Origin: Fimbriimonas ginsengisoli
GTDB lineage: Bacteria; Armatimonadota; Fimbriimonadia; Fimbriimonadales; Fimbriimonadaceae
Assembly (NCBI GenBank): GCA_016179045.1
Contig: JACOSL010000062.1
Coordinates: 1 to 64,000 of the forward strand
DNA length: 64,000 bases
Direction: 5' to 3'
The stretch's first letter is position 1; every line of letters begins with the position of its first letter. The notes beneath the pieces were generated by a model. It was not told where the DNA came from. It did not search any database and saw nothing but the letters and a program-made list of their open reading frames with translations. Both the position numbers and the translations under genes were made by a program. Below are positions 33,629-42,748 of this stretch, piece by piece.

Positions 33629-36202
33629 CTATCCCTTGCGCACCTGACGCTTCCATTCGTCGAGCAGGCGGAGGGCGTCGAGCGGGGTGAGGCGGTCGAC
33701 GTCGAGCTCCTGCAGGGCGCGGACTACGGGCGGGTCCTCGGCCTCGAACAAGTTGAGTTGCATCTTCTGCACTCCCCGCACCTCCGCCACCGGCGCGGCC
33801 CCCGCGCCTTCCAGTTCGGCGAGAATTTCGGTAGAGCGCCTTAGAACAGAGCCGGGCACGCCCGCCATACGCGCGACGTGGATGCCGTACGAGCGGTCGG
33901 TGCCCCCTGGCAGCACGCGGTGAGTCCAAACAAGGTCGTTGCCGAACTCCTCCACGCTCACGCGAAAGTTGCGCACGCTCGGGATCTGGTCGGCAAGGGC
34001 GTTGAGCTGGTGGTAGTGGGTGCTGAACATGGTCTTCGCGCCGAGCGCGGCCAGGTGTTCGAGCATCGCCCAGGCGATCGCAAGGCCGTCGTAGGTGGAG
34101 GTGCCTCGGCCCACCTCGTCGAGGATCACGAGCGATCTGGCGGTCGCGTGGTTGAGAATGTTGGCGCTCTCGACCATCTCGACCATGAACGTGCTCTGGC
34201 CCATCGCGAGTTCGTCCTTCGCGCCGATGCGGGCGAAGATGCGGTCGCACAGGCCCATGCGGCAGGCGCGGGCGGGCACGAAAGAGCCGATCTGGGCGAG
34301 GAGCACGATGAGGGCGGTCTGGCGCAGATAGGTGGATTTTCCGCTCATGTTGGGGCCGGTGAGCACGATCAGGCGGGGGCTTTCGGCGGCGAGATCGAGA
34401 TCGTTGGGCACAAAACCGCTGGCGGCCGCTTCGACGACCGCATGACGCCCGCCTTCGATCTCGAGCGCGTCGTGAACCGCGATTTCGGGCCGCACGTACG
34501 AGCGGCGCACTGCGGTCTCGGCAAGGGCGGCAAGGCCGTCGAGCTCGGCGATCGCGCGGGCGGTTTGGAGCAGCGCGCGGCAATGCTCGCCCACGCGGGC
34601 GCGCAGCCGGTTGAAAAGGTCGGCTTCCAGAGCGAGCGCCTTTTCCTCCGCGCCGAGCACCTGCGACTCGTGCTCTTTGAGTTCGGCCGTGATATAGCGC
34701 TCTGCGTTGGCGGTGGTCTGCTTGCGGATGTAATCGGCGGGCACCTTCTCGGAGTGCGCCTTGGGCACTTCCAGGTAGTAGCCGAACACCGCGTTGAACC
34801 CCACCTTGAGCGAATTGAGGCCGGTGCGCCCCCTTTCGGTCTGTTCGAGTCCGGCGATATAGGCCTTGCCGTTCCGGCCGAGCACGCGCAGCTTGTCGAG
34901 TTCGGGGTCGAAGCCTTCTCGCATCACGCCGCCGTCGCGTATGGAGTGGGGCGGATCGGGCATGAGCGCTTTGTCGAGCAGGCGGGCGATCTCGCCGTGG
35001 TCGGCTATCTGCTCCCTTAGCTCTTGGATTCGCCCCAGGCCGAGCATGCGTAGAGGCTCGGCGAGGGCGGGCAAGGCGGCGAGCGAGGCGCGCAGGGCGG
35101 CGAGATCGCGCGGGCCGGCGAGGGCGGTCGCAACTCTCGAGGTGAGGCGTTCGAGGTCGGAAAGGCGGCGTAGGCCGTCGCGCAGGTCGCCGCGGGCGAT
35201 CGCGTGGGAGGCGAAGCGCTCGACCGCGTCGTGGCGGGCGCCGATCACCTCGGCATCGAGCAAGGGCTGCTCGAGCCAGCGGCGCAGCAGGCGCGAGCCC
35301 ATCGGGGTGACGGTTTCGTCGATCACCTCAATCAAGGTGAAGCGGCGGGAGCCGTCGGCGAGGTTGGCGCTGATCTCGAGCGAGCGGCGGGTGGCGGGAT
35401 CGAGGCGCATGAAGCCGTCGACCGAGTAGGTGGTGAGTCCGCCAAGGTGGGTGAGGGTGAGGCCGTTGCGCTCGGCGTAGGCGAGGATCATGGAGGCGGC
35501 GATCTGGGCCGAGGGCTTGTCGTCGCAGCCGAAGCCCTGCAGGTTGGCGACCGAAAACTGGCGCAGCAGTCGCTCGAGGGCGCGCTCGGGGCTGGGGGCT
35601 TTGGCCTCGGTGACCGCGCTGCCGAGGCTTGCCTGCGCCAGGCTGCCGATCGCGTCCGCTTCCGGCGTGACGAGCAGTTCGGACGGGGCGAGGCGGGCGA
35701 GCTCGGCGAGCAGGCGGTCGGCGGCGCCCTCGCCTTCGACCTCGGTGACCGCGAACTCGCCCGTGCTGGGATCGAGGGTTGCCAGGCCAAGCCGCCCGCC
35801 GATCGAGCACACGGCGGCGAGGAAATTGTTTTGACCTGGCCGCAGCATGGCGTCTTCGAGCAGAGTGCCGGGGGTGAGCACGCGGGTGACGCCGCGCCGC
35901 ACCAGCCCCTTGGCTTGCCTGGGGTCTTCGAGCTGGTCGCACAGCGCCACCTTCAGGCCCTTGGCGACCAGTCGTGCGAGATACTTCTCGACCGAATGGA
36001 ACGGAACGCCCGCCATCGCCACGCGCCCGTTCTCGCCATCCTCGCGCCCGGTGAGGGTGATTTCGAGGGTGGAGGCGGCGATCTCGGCGTCCTCGCCGTA
36101 GAACTCGTAGAAATCGCCCACCCGCATCGCGAGCAGCACGCCCGGGTGCTCCGCCTTGGCCGCGAAGTACTGGCGCATCATCGGGGTTCCGCCGCCCGCC
36201 AT
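33629..36202 (-). CDS. mutS: DNA mismatch repair protein MutS
   Basis: The 857-residue product is full length. The mismatch-reading Phe-x-Glu is in RVGDFYEFYGEDA near the N-terminus, after TPMMRQYFAAKAEHP. The ATPase domain has Walker A LTGPNMSGKSTYLRQ, the signature DELAMGQSTFMVEM, Walker B SLVILDEVGRGTSTYDG and MFSTHYHQL. It recognises mismatches and small loops, then recruits MutL. No mutL is in the window. The start at 36202 (GTG or ATG in the reverse strand context before AGGGTPMMRQY) sits beside a lower-GC patch. Confidence 0.96.
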   Translation of the reverse strand: MAGGGTPMMRQYFAAKAEHPGVLLAMRVGDFYEFYGEDAEIAASTLEITLTGREDGENGRVAMAGVPFHSVEKYLARLVAKGLKVALCDQLEDPRQAKGLVRRGVTRVLTPGTLLEDAMLRPGQNNFLAAVCSIGGRLGLATLDPSTGEFAVTEVEGEGAADRLLAELARLAPSELLVTPEADAIGSLAQASLGSAVTEAKAPSPERALERLLRQFSVANLQGFGCDDKPSAQIAASMILAYAERNGLTLTHLGGLTTYSVDGFMRLDPATRRSLEISANLADGSRRFTLIEVIDETVTPMGSRLLRRWLEQPLLDAEVIGARHDAVERFASHAIARGDLRDGLRRLSDLERLTSRVATALAGPRDLAALRASLAALPALAEPLRMLGLGRIQELREQIADHGEIARLLDKALMPDPPHSIRDGGVMREGFDPELDKLRVLGRNGKAYIAGLEQTERGRTGLNSLKVGFNAVFGYYLEVPKAHSEKVPADYIRKQTTANAERYITAELKEHESQVLGAEEKALALEADLFNRLRARVGEHCRALLQTARAIAELDGLAALAETAVRRSYVRPEIAVHDALEIEGGRHAVVEAAASGFVPNDLDLAAESPRLIVLTGPNMSGKSTYLRQTALIVLLAQIGSFVPARACRMGLCDRIFARIGAKDELAMGQSTFMVEMVESANILNHATARSLVILDEVGRGTSTYDGLAIAWAMLEHLAALGAKTMFSTHYHQLNALADQIPSVRNFRVSVEEFGNDLVWTHRVLPGGTDRSYGIHVARMAGVPGSVLRRSTEILAELEGAGAAPVAEVRGVQKMQLNLFEAEDPPVVRALQELDVDRLTPLDALRLLDEWKRQVRKG

Positions 36203-36404
36203 TGGGTGGAGTATGGCGCGTGGGTGGCGGTCAGTAGTGCTAGCTCAGATTTCGCGTTTTACATCGGCCACGCCGTAGCGCCGATCTTTGCCCTAGCGTC
36301 GCCATGCAACAAACAATGTCAATCGACCTGACCCTTGGTCACCTGCGCAGGTGCCATACTGATGTCAAGTATGGACCACTTCGAGCGCTACGGGGGGACT
36401 ACGC

Positions 36405-37412
36405 ATGCATAACGTGACCGAACCGTACAAGACCAGAATCGAAAGCCGCATTCATGGTTCGCTCCGAGGCTTTAAGAAGAGCCCGGGTTCCGACTTGCTT
36501 GCCCAACGGCTACAACGTCTCGATGAACGCGGTCTGGGCGGATTGGTACACTCGTTTATCCGTCAGATGGGAAGGCAGGACAGAGCTTGGGGCTTACTTG
36601 TAGAAATCAATCTGGCTGATAGCCTCGTCATGTCCGATAGAGGGACACCTCTCTGGAATCGACAAGATGGATGTGCTACGGCACCGTGCGACATTACGCT
36701 TAAAGAGGGAACTCTCCGCGCTGACTTCCAATGCAAGGCAATCCTGAATGCGTTCAATGAAATGTGGATCAAGGATTTTCTGGCATGGGTTGAAAAGCGA
36801 TATGCCAAACGTGAGCCAGGGTTGTTGCTTGACTTTGCGTCTGTGCTTGGCCTTGGCGAGTCCGAGTTTCGAGCCTTCAAAGCCTGGTTCTGCGATAACG
36901 AGGCAAGATTCGTCATCGGGCAGGCGGAGGAATGGAGGCCTATTGGCGGCGCGCGTGGTATCAGTTTGAGCTTTTCGGCACGCGATAGGCCGGGCATTGC
37001 CAGGATAAGGACGCGTGGAGCGGCCAACGATTATGGGGATGCGGTTTTCGTCAGCCAAGGCGAATTGCCAAAGAAATTGCTAAACTGCTGCAATGAGGCA
37101 AGGCGAACATTTGGCTTCGCGCCACAGTCACGGCAGTTCAACTTTGCTGTCGCCGACCTGTCTGCGATTTCTGGCACCTTTGACCAAGAGGATATCTTTG
37201 AGGCACTCTACGGCACACGTCGCAGGGCCGCCTGTGCTGGTCGCCTCGCCAACGGCATATTCATTAACGAGAGAATTGATTGGGTTTCCGCCGTGATAGT
37301 GCCTATGAACGAGGAGTATGCAATTTATCCCCATCCGAGCCATGAGCAAGCTGTTAGGTCGGCGTGGGGGGCACGGCCGCCGTTTCGGCTCGGGCGTGCG
37401 ACGGTCGCGTAG
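36405..37412 (+). CDS. Unknown protein in lower-GC patch, possible PD-(D/E)XK-like nuclease
   Basis: The 335-residue product has no family I recognise. Between residues 60 and 115 there is a pattern like a PD-(D/E)XK nuclease core: a helix with E67 (GLLVEINLADS), D96 at the end of one strand (CDITLK), and Q109-x-K111 in the next (ADFQCKAI). The GC content is lower than around it: 29 of 60 bases at 36601-36660 against 46 of 60 at 34501-34560 in mutS. Codon choice is also more mixed, with AGA, ATA and AAT common. These are signs of gene transfer. No methylase or toxin partner is adjacent. The start ATG at 36405 follows a ggggggac stretch. The nuclease idea is tentative. Confidence 0.55.
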   Translation: MHNVTEPYKTRIESRIHGSLRGFKKSPGSDLLAQRLQRLDERGLGGLVHSFIRQMGRQDRAWGLLVEINLADSLVMSDRGTPLWNRQDGCATAPCDITLKEGTLRADFQCKAILNAFNEMWIKDFLAWVEKRYAKREPGLLLDFASVLGLGESEFRAFKAWFCDNEARFVIGQAEEWRPIGGARGISLSFSARDRPGIARIRTRGAANDYGDAVFVSQGELPKKLLNCCNEARRTFGFAPQSRQFNFAVADLSAISGTFDQEDIFEALYGTRRRAACAGRLANGIFINERIDWVSAVIVPMNEEYAIYPHPSHEQAVRSAWGARPPFRLGRATVA

Positions 37413-37465
37413 AAGCCGTCACTTGGCCTCGCTAGCTACGCCAGCTGAGGGGGCACAGCGAGTCA

Positions 37466-37894
37466 TCAAAGGAGCTCGTTCATGTGCTCAGGAGAAACTG
37501 CCTGACCGCTTGCCGGATCAAAGAGAACGTCGCATCGTGGACAGTAGTACAGTCGGTTGAAGAGGCTGTGCCACGCAGAGACGTCCCGTTGGTGAACCGC
37601 GCGCAGCTTGTTTGCTGCAGATTGCTTGCGCCAAGCCGTGAGTTCGTTGGCCAAGTACAGAATGAGACCGACTATGTAGGCTATACCGCAGGTGAACAAC
37701 CCTAGACAGCAGCCGGTCAGCAGTTGGCCTTCGGCCCGGATCTTGTCACCCTCACCCGAGTCTGGCGGTTTGGGGGCGGGCAGCCTCCCCCTCAGGGGAT
37801 TGGCGAGGATGGGCCCACTCGCAATTGCAGACAGCTTTTGAATCGCCGTCCCGTCACACTGCGGACATCGCAGATTCTTGTAGTCAAGGCTCAT
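37466..37894 (-). CDS. Membrane protein with two zinc-ribbon-like Cys pairs
   Basis: The product has 142 residues from the ATG at 37894 (MSLDYKNLRCPQCDG). A CPQC pair lies near the N-terminus and a CPRC pair near the C-terminus (LYYCPRCDVLFDP). Between them are a Pro/Gly-rich linker and a membrane hairpin (LLTGCCLGLFTCGIAYIVGLILYLANEL). The two pairs could join into one zinc ribbon across the hairpin. Small proteins with this plan are common and uncharacterised. It is convergent with the unknown gene at 36405 and lies in the same lower-GC patch. The frame extends to 37951, but the upstream residues look unrelated. Confidence 0.5.
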   Translation of the reverse strand: MSLDYKNLRCPQCDGTAIQKLSAIASGPILANPLRGRLPAPKPPDSGEGDKIRAEGQLLTGCCLGLFTCGIAYIVGLILYLANELTAWRKQSAANKLRAVHQRDVSAWHSLFNRLYYCPRCDVLFDPASGQAVSPEHMNELL

Positions 37895-38011
37895 GCAGCT
37901 GAGTCTCTCCAGTAGGCTCTCGACCGCCCCTGGCGTACATGATAGCCTCAAGCAAAGGTCGCGCCTTCGTCGGCGTCCTCGGCGCGACGCGGCTACAATG
38001 ATCGAGGCGCG

Positions 38012-38407
38012 ATGCGAAAGCTTGTTCTCCGCTGGATTCTGCTTGCGTTTTCGGTGGTCGTCGCCTCGTACGTGAGCCAGGCGCTCGGCCTGAAGTTCGC
38101 GGTCGACGTGAGCACGTTCGCCTCGACGGTCAAGCTGTTCATCGGGGTCGCGGTGCTCAGCTTCCTCAACGCGACGGTGGGGCGGCTGCTCAAGTTTCTA
38201 ACCCTCCCCTTGAGTTGCATCACCCTCGGCCTGTTCTCGCTGGTGGTGAACGCGGCGATCCTCTGGTTTGCGGCCAGCTTCGAGCTTGGGTTCAAGATCA
38301 AGGGCACAGGCACGGAGGCTTTTCTCGCCGCGTTCGTGGCGGCGGTTCTGATCTCGTTCATCAACGGCGTGCTCGGGGTGTTCCTGCCCGACGACAAAGA
38401 TGAGTAA
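38012..38407 (+). CDS. Phage holin family-type four-TM membrane protein
   Basis: The 131-residue product has four hydrophobic segments: ILLAFSVVVASYVSQALGL, LFIGVAVLSFLNATVG, ITLGLFSLVVNAAILWFAA and FLAAFVAAVLISFINGVLG. The pattern FLNATVGRLLKFLTLPLSCITLGLFSLVVN is typical of the PF04020 'phage holin family IV' membrane proteins, which are chromosomal and not tied to phages. The function is unknown. The stop overlaps the yvcK-like gene by eight bases, making a coupled pair. A tacaat hexamer (37994-37999) lies 12 bases before the ATG and may be the promoter of the yvcK-gmk-coaBC run. Confidence 0.75.
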   Translation: MRKLVLRWILLAFSVVVASYVSQALGLKFAVDVSTFASTVKLFIGVAVLSFLNATVGRLLKFLTLPLSCITLGLFSLVVNAAILWFAASFELGFKIKGTGTEAFLAAFVAAVLISFINGVLGVFLPDDKDE

Positions 38408-39710
38408 GCGCGCGCGGCTGCGGCGGCTGCTGGGGCCAACCGCCGGCCTGAAGAAGGCGATTATCCTCACGCTGGTCGGGTTGCTGTGCTTCACGCTGGG
38501 CAGTTCGCTCAGCTTCAAACAGGTGATCGCCCCGTTCCTGGATGCGGTGGCGGCACAGGCGGGAAGGTGGATCAAGCCCCTGTTTCCGGGCGAGGATTTG
38601 GAGATCCCCCTACACATGTTGGGCGGCCTTCTTCTGTTTCTGGGGCTCGCGCTCACGTTCTTTGGCTTGCGCGCTTTTGTTCGGCATTTGGTCGAGACCT
38701 TGAATCCGAGCATGAAGAGCGGCATGGCGGACGTGTATCTGCGCCGCCAGCGCCTTTCCCAGGGGCCGAAGATCGTGGCGCTCGGCGGCGGCACGGGGCT
38801 GAGCACGCTCTTGCGAGGACTCAAGCAGTATTCGAGCAACATCACCGCGATCGTAACGGTTTCCGACGACGGGGGCAGCTCGGGCCGGCTCGTGCAAGAC
38901 AAGGGCATGATCCCGCCCGGGGACATCCGCAACTGCCTGGTCGCGCTGGCCGATGCGGAAAAGGCGATGACCGACCTGTTTCAGCACCGCTTCAAGCGCG
39001 ACAGCGGAACGCTCAGCGGCCACTCGATGGGGAACCTGCTCCTTGCCGCTCTGGCAGACCAGGCCCAGGGCGATTTCGAAAAAGCGATCGAAATCGCCTC
39101 CGACGTTCTCGCGATTCGCGGGCGGGTGGTGCCGTCCACACTCGACCGTGTTAGGCTGCGCGCGGTGCTCGAAGACGGCGACGAGATTTGCGGCGAGACC
39201 GCGATCGCCCACGCGGGGCGGCGCATCCGGAGGGTATTCCTGGAGCCGGCGAGCGTCGCGCCCCACCAGCCCGCCATCGACGCGATCCGAGACGCGGACC
39301 TGGTTTGCATCGGGCCGGGCAGCGTGTTCACGAGCGTGGTGCCCAACCTGCTCGTGCCGGGAATCGCGCAGGCGCTGAAGGATTGCCGCTCGCCTAGGGT
39401 CTACATCTGCAACGTGATGACCCAGCCGGGGGAGAGCGACACCTTCACCGCGAGCGAGCATGTCACGTCGGTGCAGGTGAACGTCGAGATGCGCATCTTC
39501 GACTACGTGTTTGTGAACACGGGCGAGCCGAGCCAAGCCGCGATCGAAAAGTATCGAGAGGTGGGGCAGCACATGGTGGACGCGGACGTCGACCGCATTC
39601 GCGCGATGGGCTTTCGCCCGGTTTCGGGAAATTACATCAGCGAGTCGGACTTCGTGCGCCACGACCCGATGCGCCTGGCCAAGCGGCTGATGCAGATGGT
39701 TTCGCGCTAG
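38400..39710 (+). CDS. yvcK: YvcK/CofD-like protein with N-terminal membrane anchor
   Basis: The 436-residue product is longer than the usual 310-330. The first 115 residues hold two hydrophobic segments (AIILTLVGLLCFTLGSSLSF and LLLFLGLALTFFGLRAF), then the YvcK/CofD-like core begins: KIVALGGGTGLSTLLRGLK, VTVSDDGGSSGRLVQD, PPGDIRNCLVALAD and IGPGSVFTSVVPNLL. In Bacillus, YvcK binds UDP-sugars and is needed for correct morphology on gluconeogenic carbon. Its morphology defects are relieved by MreB overproduction, an interesting link to the mre genes here. A membrane-anchored version would place it near the envelope machinery. Confidence 0.87.
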   Translation: MSKRARLRRLLGPTAGLKKAIILTLVGLLCFTLGSSLSFKQVIAPFLDAVAAQAGRWIKPLFPGEDLEIPLHMLGGLLLFLGLALTFFGLRAFVRHLVETLNPSMKSGMADVYLRRQRLSQGPKIVALGGGTGLSTLLRGLKQYSSNITAIVTVSDDGGSSGRLVQDKGMIPPGDIRNCLVALADAEKAMTDLFQHRFKRDSGTLSGHSMGNLLLAALADQAQGDFEKAIEIASDVLAIRGRVVPSTLDRVRLRAVLEDGDEICGETAIAHAGRRIRRVFLEPASVAPHQPAIDAIRDADLVCIGPGSVFTSVVPNLLVPGIAQALKDCRSPRVYICNVMTQPGESDTFTASEHVTSVQVNVEMRIFDYVFVNTGEPSQAAIEKYREVGQHMVDADVDRIRAMGFRPVSGNYISESDFVRHDPMRLAKRLMQMVSR

Positions 39711-39723
39711 GCCAAACTAGGGC

Positions 39724-40284
39724 GTGCCGGGAGGCAGACTCGTGATACTGAGCGGGCCGAGCGGGGTGGGGAAAGACACCGTGCTGGAGGCGTGGACGCG
39801 GCTTAACCCGAGAGTTCGTCGTGTGGTGGCGTATACGACGCGGCCGCCACGGCCGGGCGAGCGGGACGGTGTGGACTACAACTTCGTGCCGATTGGACGC
39901 TTCGAGGAGATGGCGGCGCGGGGAGATTTTCTCGAGCACAAGGAGGTGCATGGAAACTTCTATGCCACGCCGCTACGCGACATGGAGGCGATGCTCGAAG
40001 AAGGGTTGATCGCGGTGCTGAAGATCGACGTGCAGGGGGCGCTCGTGGCGATGGGCGCGCGGCCGGATGCGCTCAGCGTATTCGTGTTGCCTCCGAGCGA
40101 GCGGGAATTGGAGAGGCGGATCCGCGCGCGCGGAAGCGACAGTGAAGCGGATATCGAGCTGAGGCTCAGCCACGCGCGCGCCGAAATGGAGCTGGCCTCG
40201 CGCTACCGACACCGGGTGGTGAACGTTGATTCGGCAAAGACGGCGCGGGAGCTTGATGCTTTGGTGGGGGCCGGCTGTGGATAA
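39724..40284 (+). CDS. gmk: Guanylate kinase
   Basis: The 186-residue product is Gmk. The P-loop is LSGPSGVGKDTVL; the GMP-binding region reads YTTRPPRPGERDGVDYNFV, with FLEHKEVHGNFYATP; and LKIDVQGA follows. It phosphorylates GMP to GDP in the cytoplasm. The start is GTG at 39724. It ends eight bases inside coaBC. In Firmicutes the order is remA-gmk-rpoZ-coaBC; here remA and rpoZ are missing from the cluster, and remA is instead next to mreB. Confidence 0.93.
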   Translation: MPGGRLVILSGPSGVGKDTVLEAWTRLNPRVRRVVAYTTRPPRPGERDGVDYNFVPIGRFEEMAARGDFLEHKEVHGNFYATPLRDMEAMLEEGLIAVLKIDVQGALVAMGARPDALSVFVLPPSERELERRIRARGSDSEADIELRLSHARAEMELASRYRHRVVNVDSAKTARELDALVGAGCG

Positions 40285-41455
40285 CGTCGTCCTTGGAGTG
40301 TGCGGATCGGTGGCGGCCTACCGTGCCGCCGACCTCGCGCGGGAACTGATGCGGCGGGGATGCACGGTGCGCGTTTGCCTAACCGAGTCGGCGGAGAAGT
40401 TCGTCACCCGAGCGCTGTTCGAGGCGCTGACCGGCCAGCCATGCCTGATCGGGGCGTTCGAAGAGCCTGAATCGGGCCGGATGGCGCATATCGACTGGGC
40501 TCGCCAGGCAGGGCTGCTGCTGATCGCGCCCGCCACCGCCAACACTATCGCGCGGCTGGCGGCGGGGGTGGCGGACGACATGCTCACCACCATCGCCTCG
40601 GCCTATACCGGGCGGATGCTCATTGCGCCCGCGATGAATCCATCGATGTACGCCAGCCCCGCCTTGCGAGAGGCTCTGGCGACGCTCGCCTCGCGAGGGG
40701 CAGAGATCGTGGAGCCAGCCGAGGGGGATGTGGCTTGCGGCGAGCAGGGCCAGGGCAAGCTCGCCTCGGTTGAGCGCATCGCGGGGGTTGCGTCGGTGGT
40801 GCTTTCGGCCTCGCACGCGCTGAGCGGCAAGAAGGTGCTGATCACGAGTGGCCCTACGCGGGAGCCGATCGACTCGGTGCGGTTCGTGAGCAACCGATCG
40901 AGCGGCAAGATGGGCTCGGCCCTTGCGCGGGCGGCGCTCATGATGGGGGCGGACGTGACGGTGGTGAGTGGCCCGTCGTCGGCGCCGCTGCCGATTGGGG
41001 CGACGATCGTGCGGGTGGAGACGGCCGAGGAAATGCTGAAAGGCGCCCTGGCGCGGGTGAAGGACGCGGACCTTGTGATCGGGGCGGCGGCGGTCGCGGA
41101 CTACCGGCCCGCGTCGCCGGAGAAGGGCAAGATCCGCCGGGAGGCGGGGCGGATTGAGCTGGAGATGGTGGCGAACCCGGACATAATCGCGGCCCTGGCG
41201 AGTGCTGCTAAGAAGGGCGCAAGGGTGGTGGGCTTTGCGGCGGAGCCGGGGCCGGACGGCGAGGCGGCGCGGGTCAAGCTGGCGCGCAAGGGGCTGTTTG
41301 CGATCGCGGTGAACGATGTCAGCGCCCCGGGGATCGGGTTCGACGCCGACGAGAACGAGCTGACTCTAGTGAGGGCGGACGGAGGCGAGGAGCGGAGCGG
41401 TCGAAGGAGCAAGCTGGCGTGCGCCCTGTGGTTGTTGGAGTGGTTGGGCGGATGA
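40277..41455 (+). CDS. coaBC: Bifunctional phosphopantothenoylcysteine decarboxylase/synthetase
   Basis: The 392-residue product joins both coenzyme A enzymes. The CoaC flavoprotein part has NVVLGVCGSVAAYRAADL, PATANTIARLAAGVADDML, APAMNPSMY and the active-site Cys in DVACGEQGQGKLA. The CoaB part has VLITSGPTREPIDSVRFVSN then RSSGKMG, and later VGFAAEPG. They make 4'-phosphopantetheine from 4'-phosphopantothenate and cysteine. The GTG at 40277 (VDNVVLGV) overlaps the gmk stop by eight bases, with ggtggggg before it; the longer frame from 40226 is not needed. Confidence 0.94.
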   Translation: MDNVVLGVCGSVAAYRAADLARELMRRGCTVRVCLTESAEKFVTRALFEALTGQPCLIGAFEEPESGRMAHIDWARQAGLLLIAPATANTIARLAAGVADDMLTTIASAYTGRMLIAPAMNPSMYASPALREALATLASRGAEIVEPAEGDVACGEQGQGKLASVERIAGVASVVLSASHALSGKKVLITSGPTREPIDSVRFVSNRSSGKMGSALARAALMMGADVTVVSGPSSAPLPIGATIVRVETAEEMLKGALARVKDADLVIGAAAVADYRPASPEKGKIRREAGRIELEMVANPDIIAALASAAKKGARVVGFAAEPGPDGEAARVKLARKGLFAIAVNDVSAPGIGFDADENELTLVRADGGEERSGRRSKLACALWLLEWLGG

Positions 41456-41468
41456 TTCAGGGTCGGAT

Positions 41469-42137
41469 CTACGCCGCCTGCGTTGGGGCTGGTCCGGGCT
41501 GGCCGGTGAGCCGACGCAGCTCATCCTGAGCCCAGCCCATCACCTCTTCCGTGCCCGCCCGTGGGTCGAACTCGCGCGGCTCGCCCCATGCGCAACGGAC
41601 CGCCCGAAACGAGAAGCGGGGCAAAAGCCTGCCGTAAGGCAGCACGCGGTTGCTCCCCTGAATGCCCGCGCAGATCACGGGCACGCCCGCCATGCGCACG
41701 ATCAGCGCGACGCCCGGCTTGAGGGGAAGAAGCTCGCCGCTCTGACTCAGCTCGCCCTCTGGGAACACGCACACCGCGTGTCCGGCGCGGAGCAGATCGA
41801 CCGCGTGGCGGATCGCACCTTTATCCGGCTCTCCTCGCCGAACCGGGAACGCTTTGTAGAGCCGGAGACCCCAACCGAGGAGGCGCATCTCGAAAAGCTC
41901 GCTCTTGGCCATGAAATGGACTGGGCGCGGGCATGAGAGCTGCACCACGATGGGATCGACGTCTGCCAGGTGGTTAGAAAGGATGAGCAGCCCGCCCTTC
42001 CGCGGCACTCGTCGGCGCCCGGCCGGACGGATTGGACCGAGGAGCAGGAACAGGAGGCCGAAGAACAGGCGGGCGAGCGGGAGGATCACCCAGCCAGTGA
42101 AGAAGTTATGCGCGTTGAGTTCCCGCTTCGAGCTCAT
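41469..42137 (-). CDS. plsC: 1-acyl-sn-glycerol-3-phosphate acyltransferase
   Basis: The 222-residue product is a PlsC-type acyltransferase. A hydrophobic N-terminal segment (LARLFFGLLFLLLG) precedes the catalytic H-x4-D motif in SNHLADVDPIV. The glycerol-phosphate-binding block is VFPEGELSQSGEL, and PVICAGIQGSNRVLP is block IV. It acylates lysophosphatidate to phosphatidate at the inner membrane. The start overlaps the purN end by 32 bases, so the two are co-transcribed and perhaps coupled. A slightly shorter start is possible. Confidence 0.87.
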   Translation of the reverse strand: MSSKRELNAHNFFTGWVILPLARLFFGLLFLLLGPIRPAGRRRVPRKGGLLILSNHLADVDPIVVQLSCPRPVHFMAKSELFEMRLLGWGLRLYKAFPVRRGEPDKGAIRHAVDLLRAGHAVCVFPEGELSQSGELLPLKPGVALIVRMAGVPVICAGIQGSNRVLPYGRLLPRFSFRAVRCAWGEPREFDPRAGTEEVMGWAQDELRRLTGQPGPAPTQAA

Positions 42138-42696
42138 GCAGCACTTGGGCGATCGCCTCCGGGTAGGCGCGGTGCTCCTCCTTCAGCACGCGGGCGGCGA
42201 GCGTCTCTGGGGTATCGCCGGGTAGGACGGGCACGCGGCGTTGGAGGAGGATTCGGCCCCCATCGTAGCGTTCGTTGACCAGGTGGACGGTGCAGCCGCT
42301 CTCGGATACCCCGGCGGCGAGAACCGCCTCGTGCACGCGCATTCCGTACATTCCCTTCCCGCCGAACCGGGGCAGAAGCGCGGGGTGGATGTTGAGTATT
42401 CGGTTCTGGAACGCGCGCAGCACCTCGTTCGGGAGGAGCCGCAGGTATCCGGCGAGGCACACCAGGTCGCACCCTTGTAGGGCGCTAACCAGCCGAGGGC
42501 CGGAGTCGTTTCCCGTTGGCACGACTTGGACCGTAATCCCCATTTCGCGGGCGGCTTCGACGGCTGGAGTCCCATCGACGGGCGAAACGATTACGCCGAC
42601 CCGCGCGGGAATCCGGCCCTCGGCGCATGCGCAGGCAATCGCGGCCATGTTCGAGCCCCTGCCCTTTGGGCCGACGAGGATGCCGAGGGTGTGCAC
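42106..42696 (-). CDS. purN: Phosphoribosylglycinamide formyltransferase
   Basis: The 196-residue product is PurN/GART. The start region has LGILVGPKGRGSNMAAI, and the formyl-transfer residues Asn and His are in ILNIHPALLPRF. The catalytic Asp is in VNERYDGGRIL, after GVSESGCTVHLV. It transfers a formyl group from 10-formyltetrahydrofolate to GAR in purine synthesis. The start is GTG. Usual neighbours such as purM and purH are not here; instead plsC overlaps its end. Confidence 0.9.
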   Translation of the reverse strand: MHTLGILVGPKGRGSNMAAIACACAEGRIPARVGVIVSPVDGTPAVEAAREMGITVQVVPTGNDSGPRLVSALQGCDLVCLAGYLRLLPNEVLRAFQNRILNIHPALLPRFGGKGMYGMRVHEAVLAAGVSESGCTVHLVNERYDGGRILLQRRVPVLPGDTPETLAARVLKEEHRAYPEAIAQVLHELEAGTQRA

Positions 42697-42748
42697 GCGG
42701 CCTTGAGGCTACCTGGGGCGCCGCACCGCTCCTCGTAGTGCCTCGCTG

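Noticed and set aside
33878-35020. 380-residue plus-strand open frame over mutS
   Set aside because: Antisense to well-conserved MutS motifs. No family features.
36405-37412. Complete restriction-modification or phage-defence locus
   Set aside because: Only one nuclease-like protein is suggested. There is no methylase, helicase or recognisable toxin beside it, so a system cannot be claimed.
38012-38407. Prophage remnant, because of the holin-like protein
   Set aside because: PF04020-type membrane proteins are common chromosomal genes, and no other phage gene is present.
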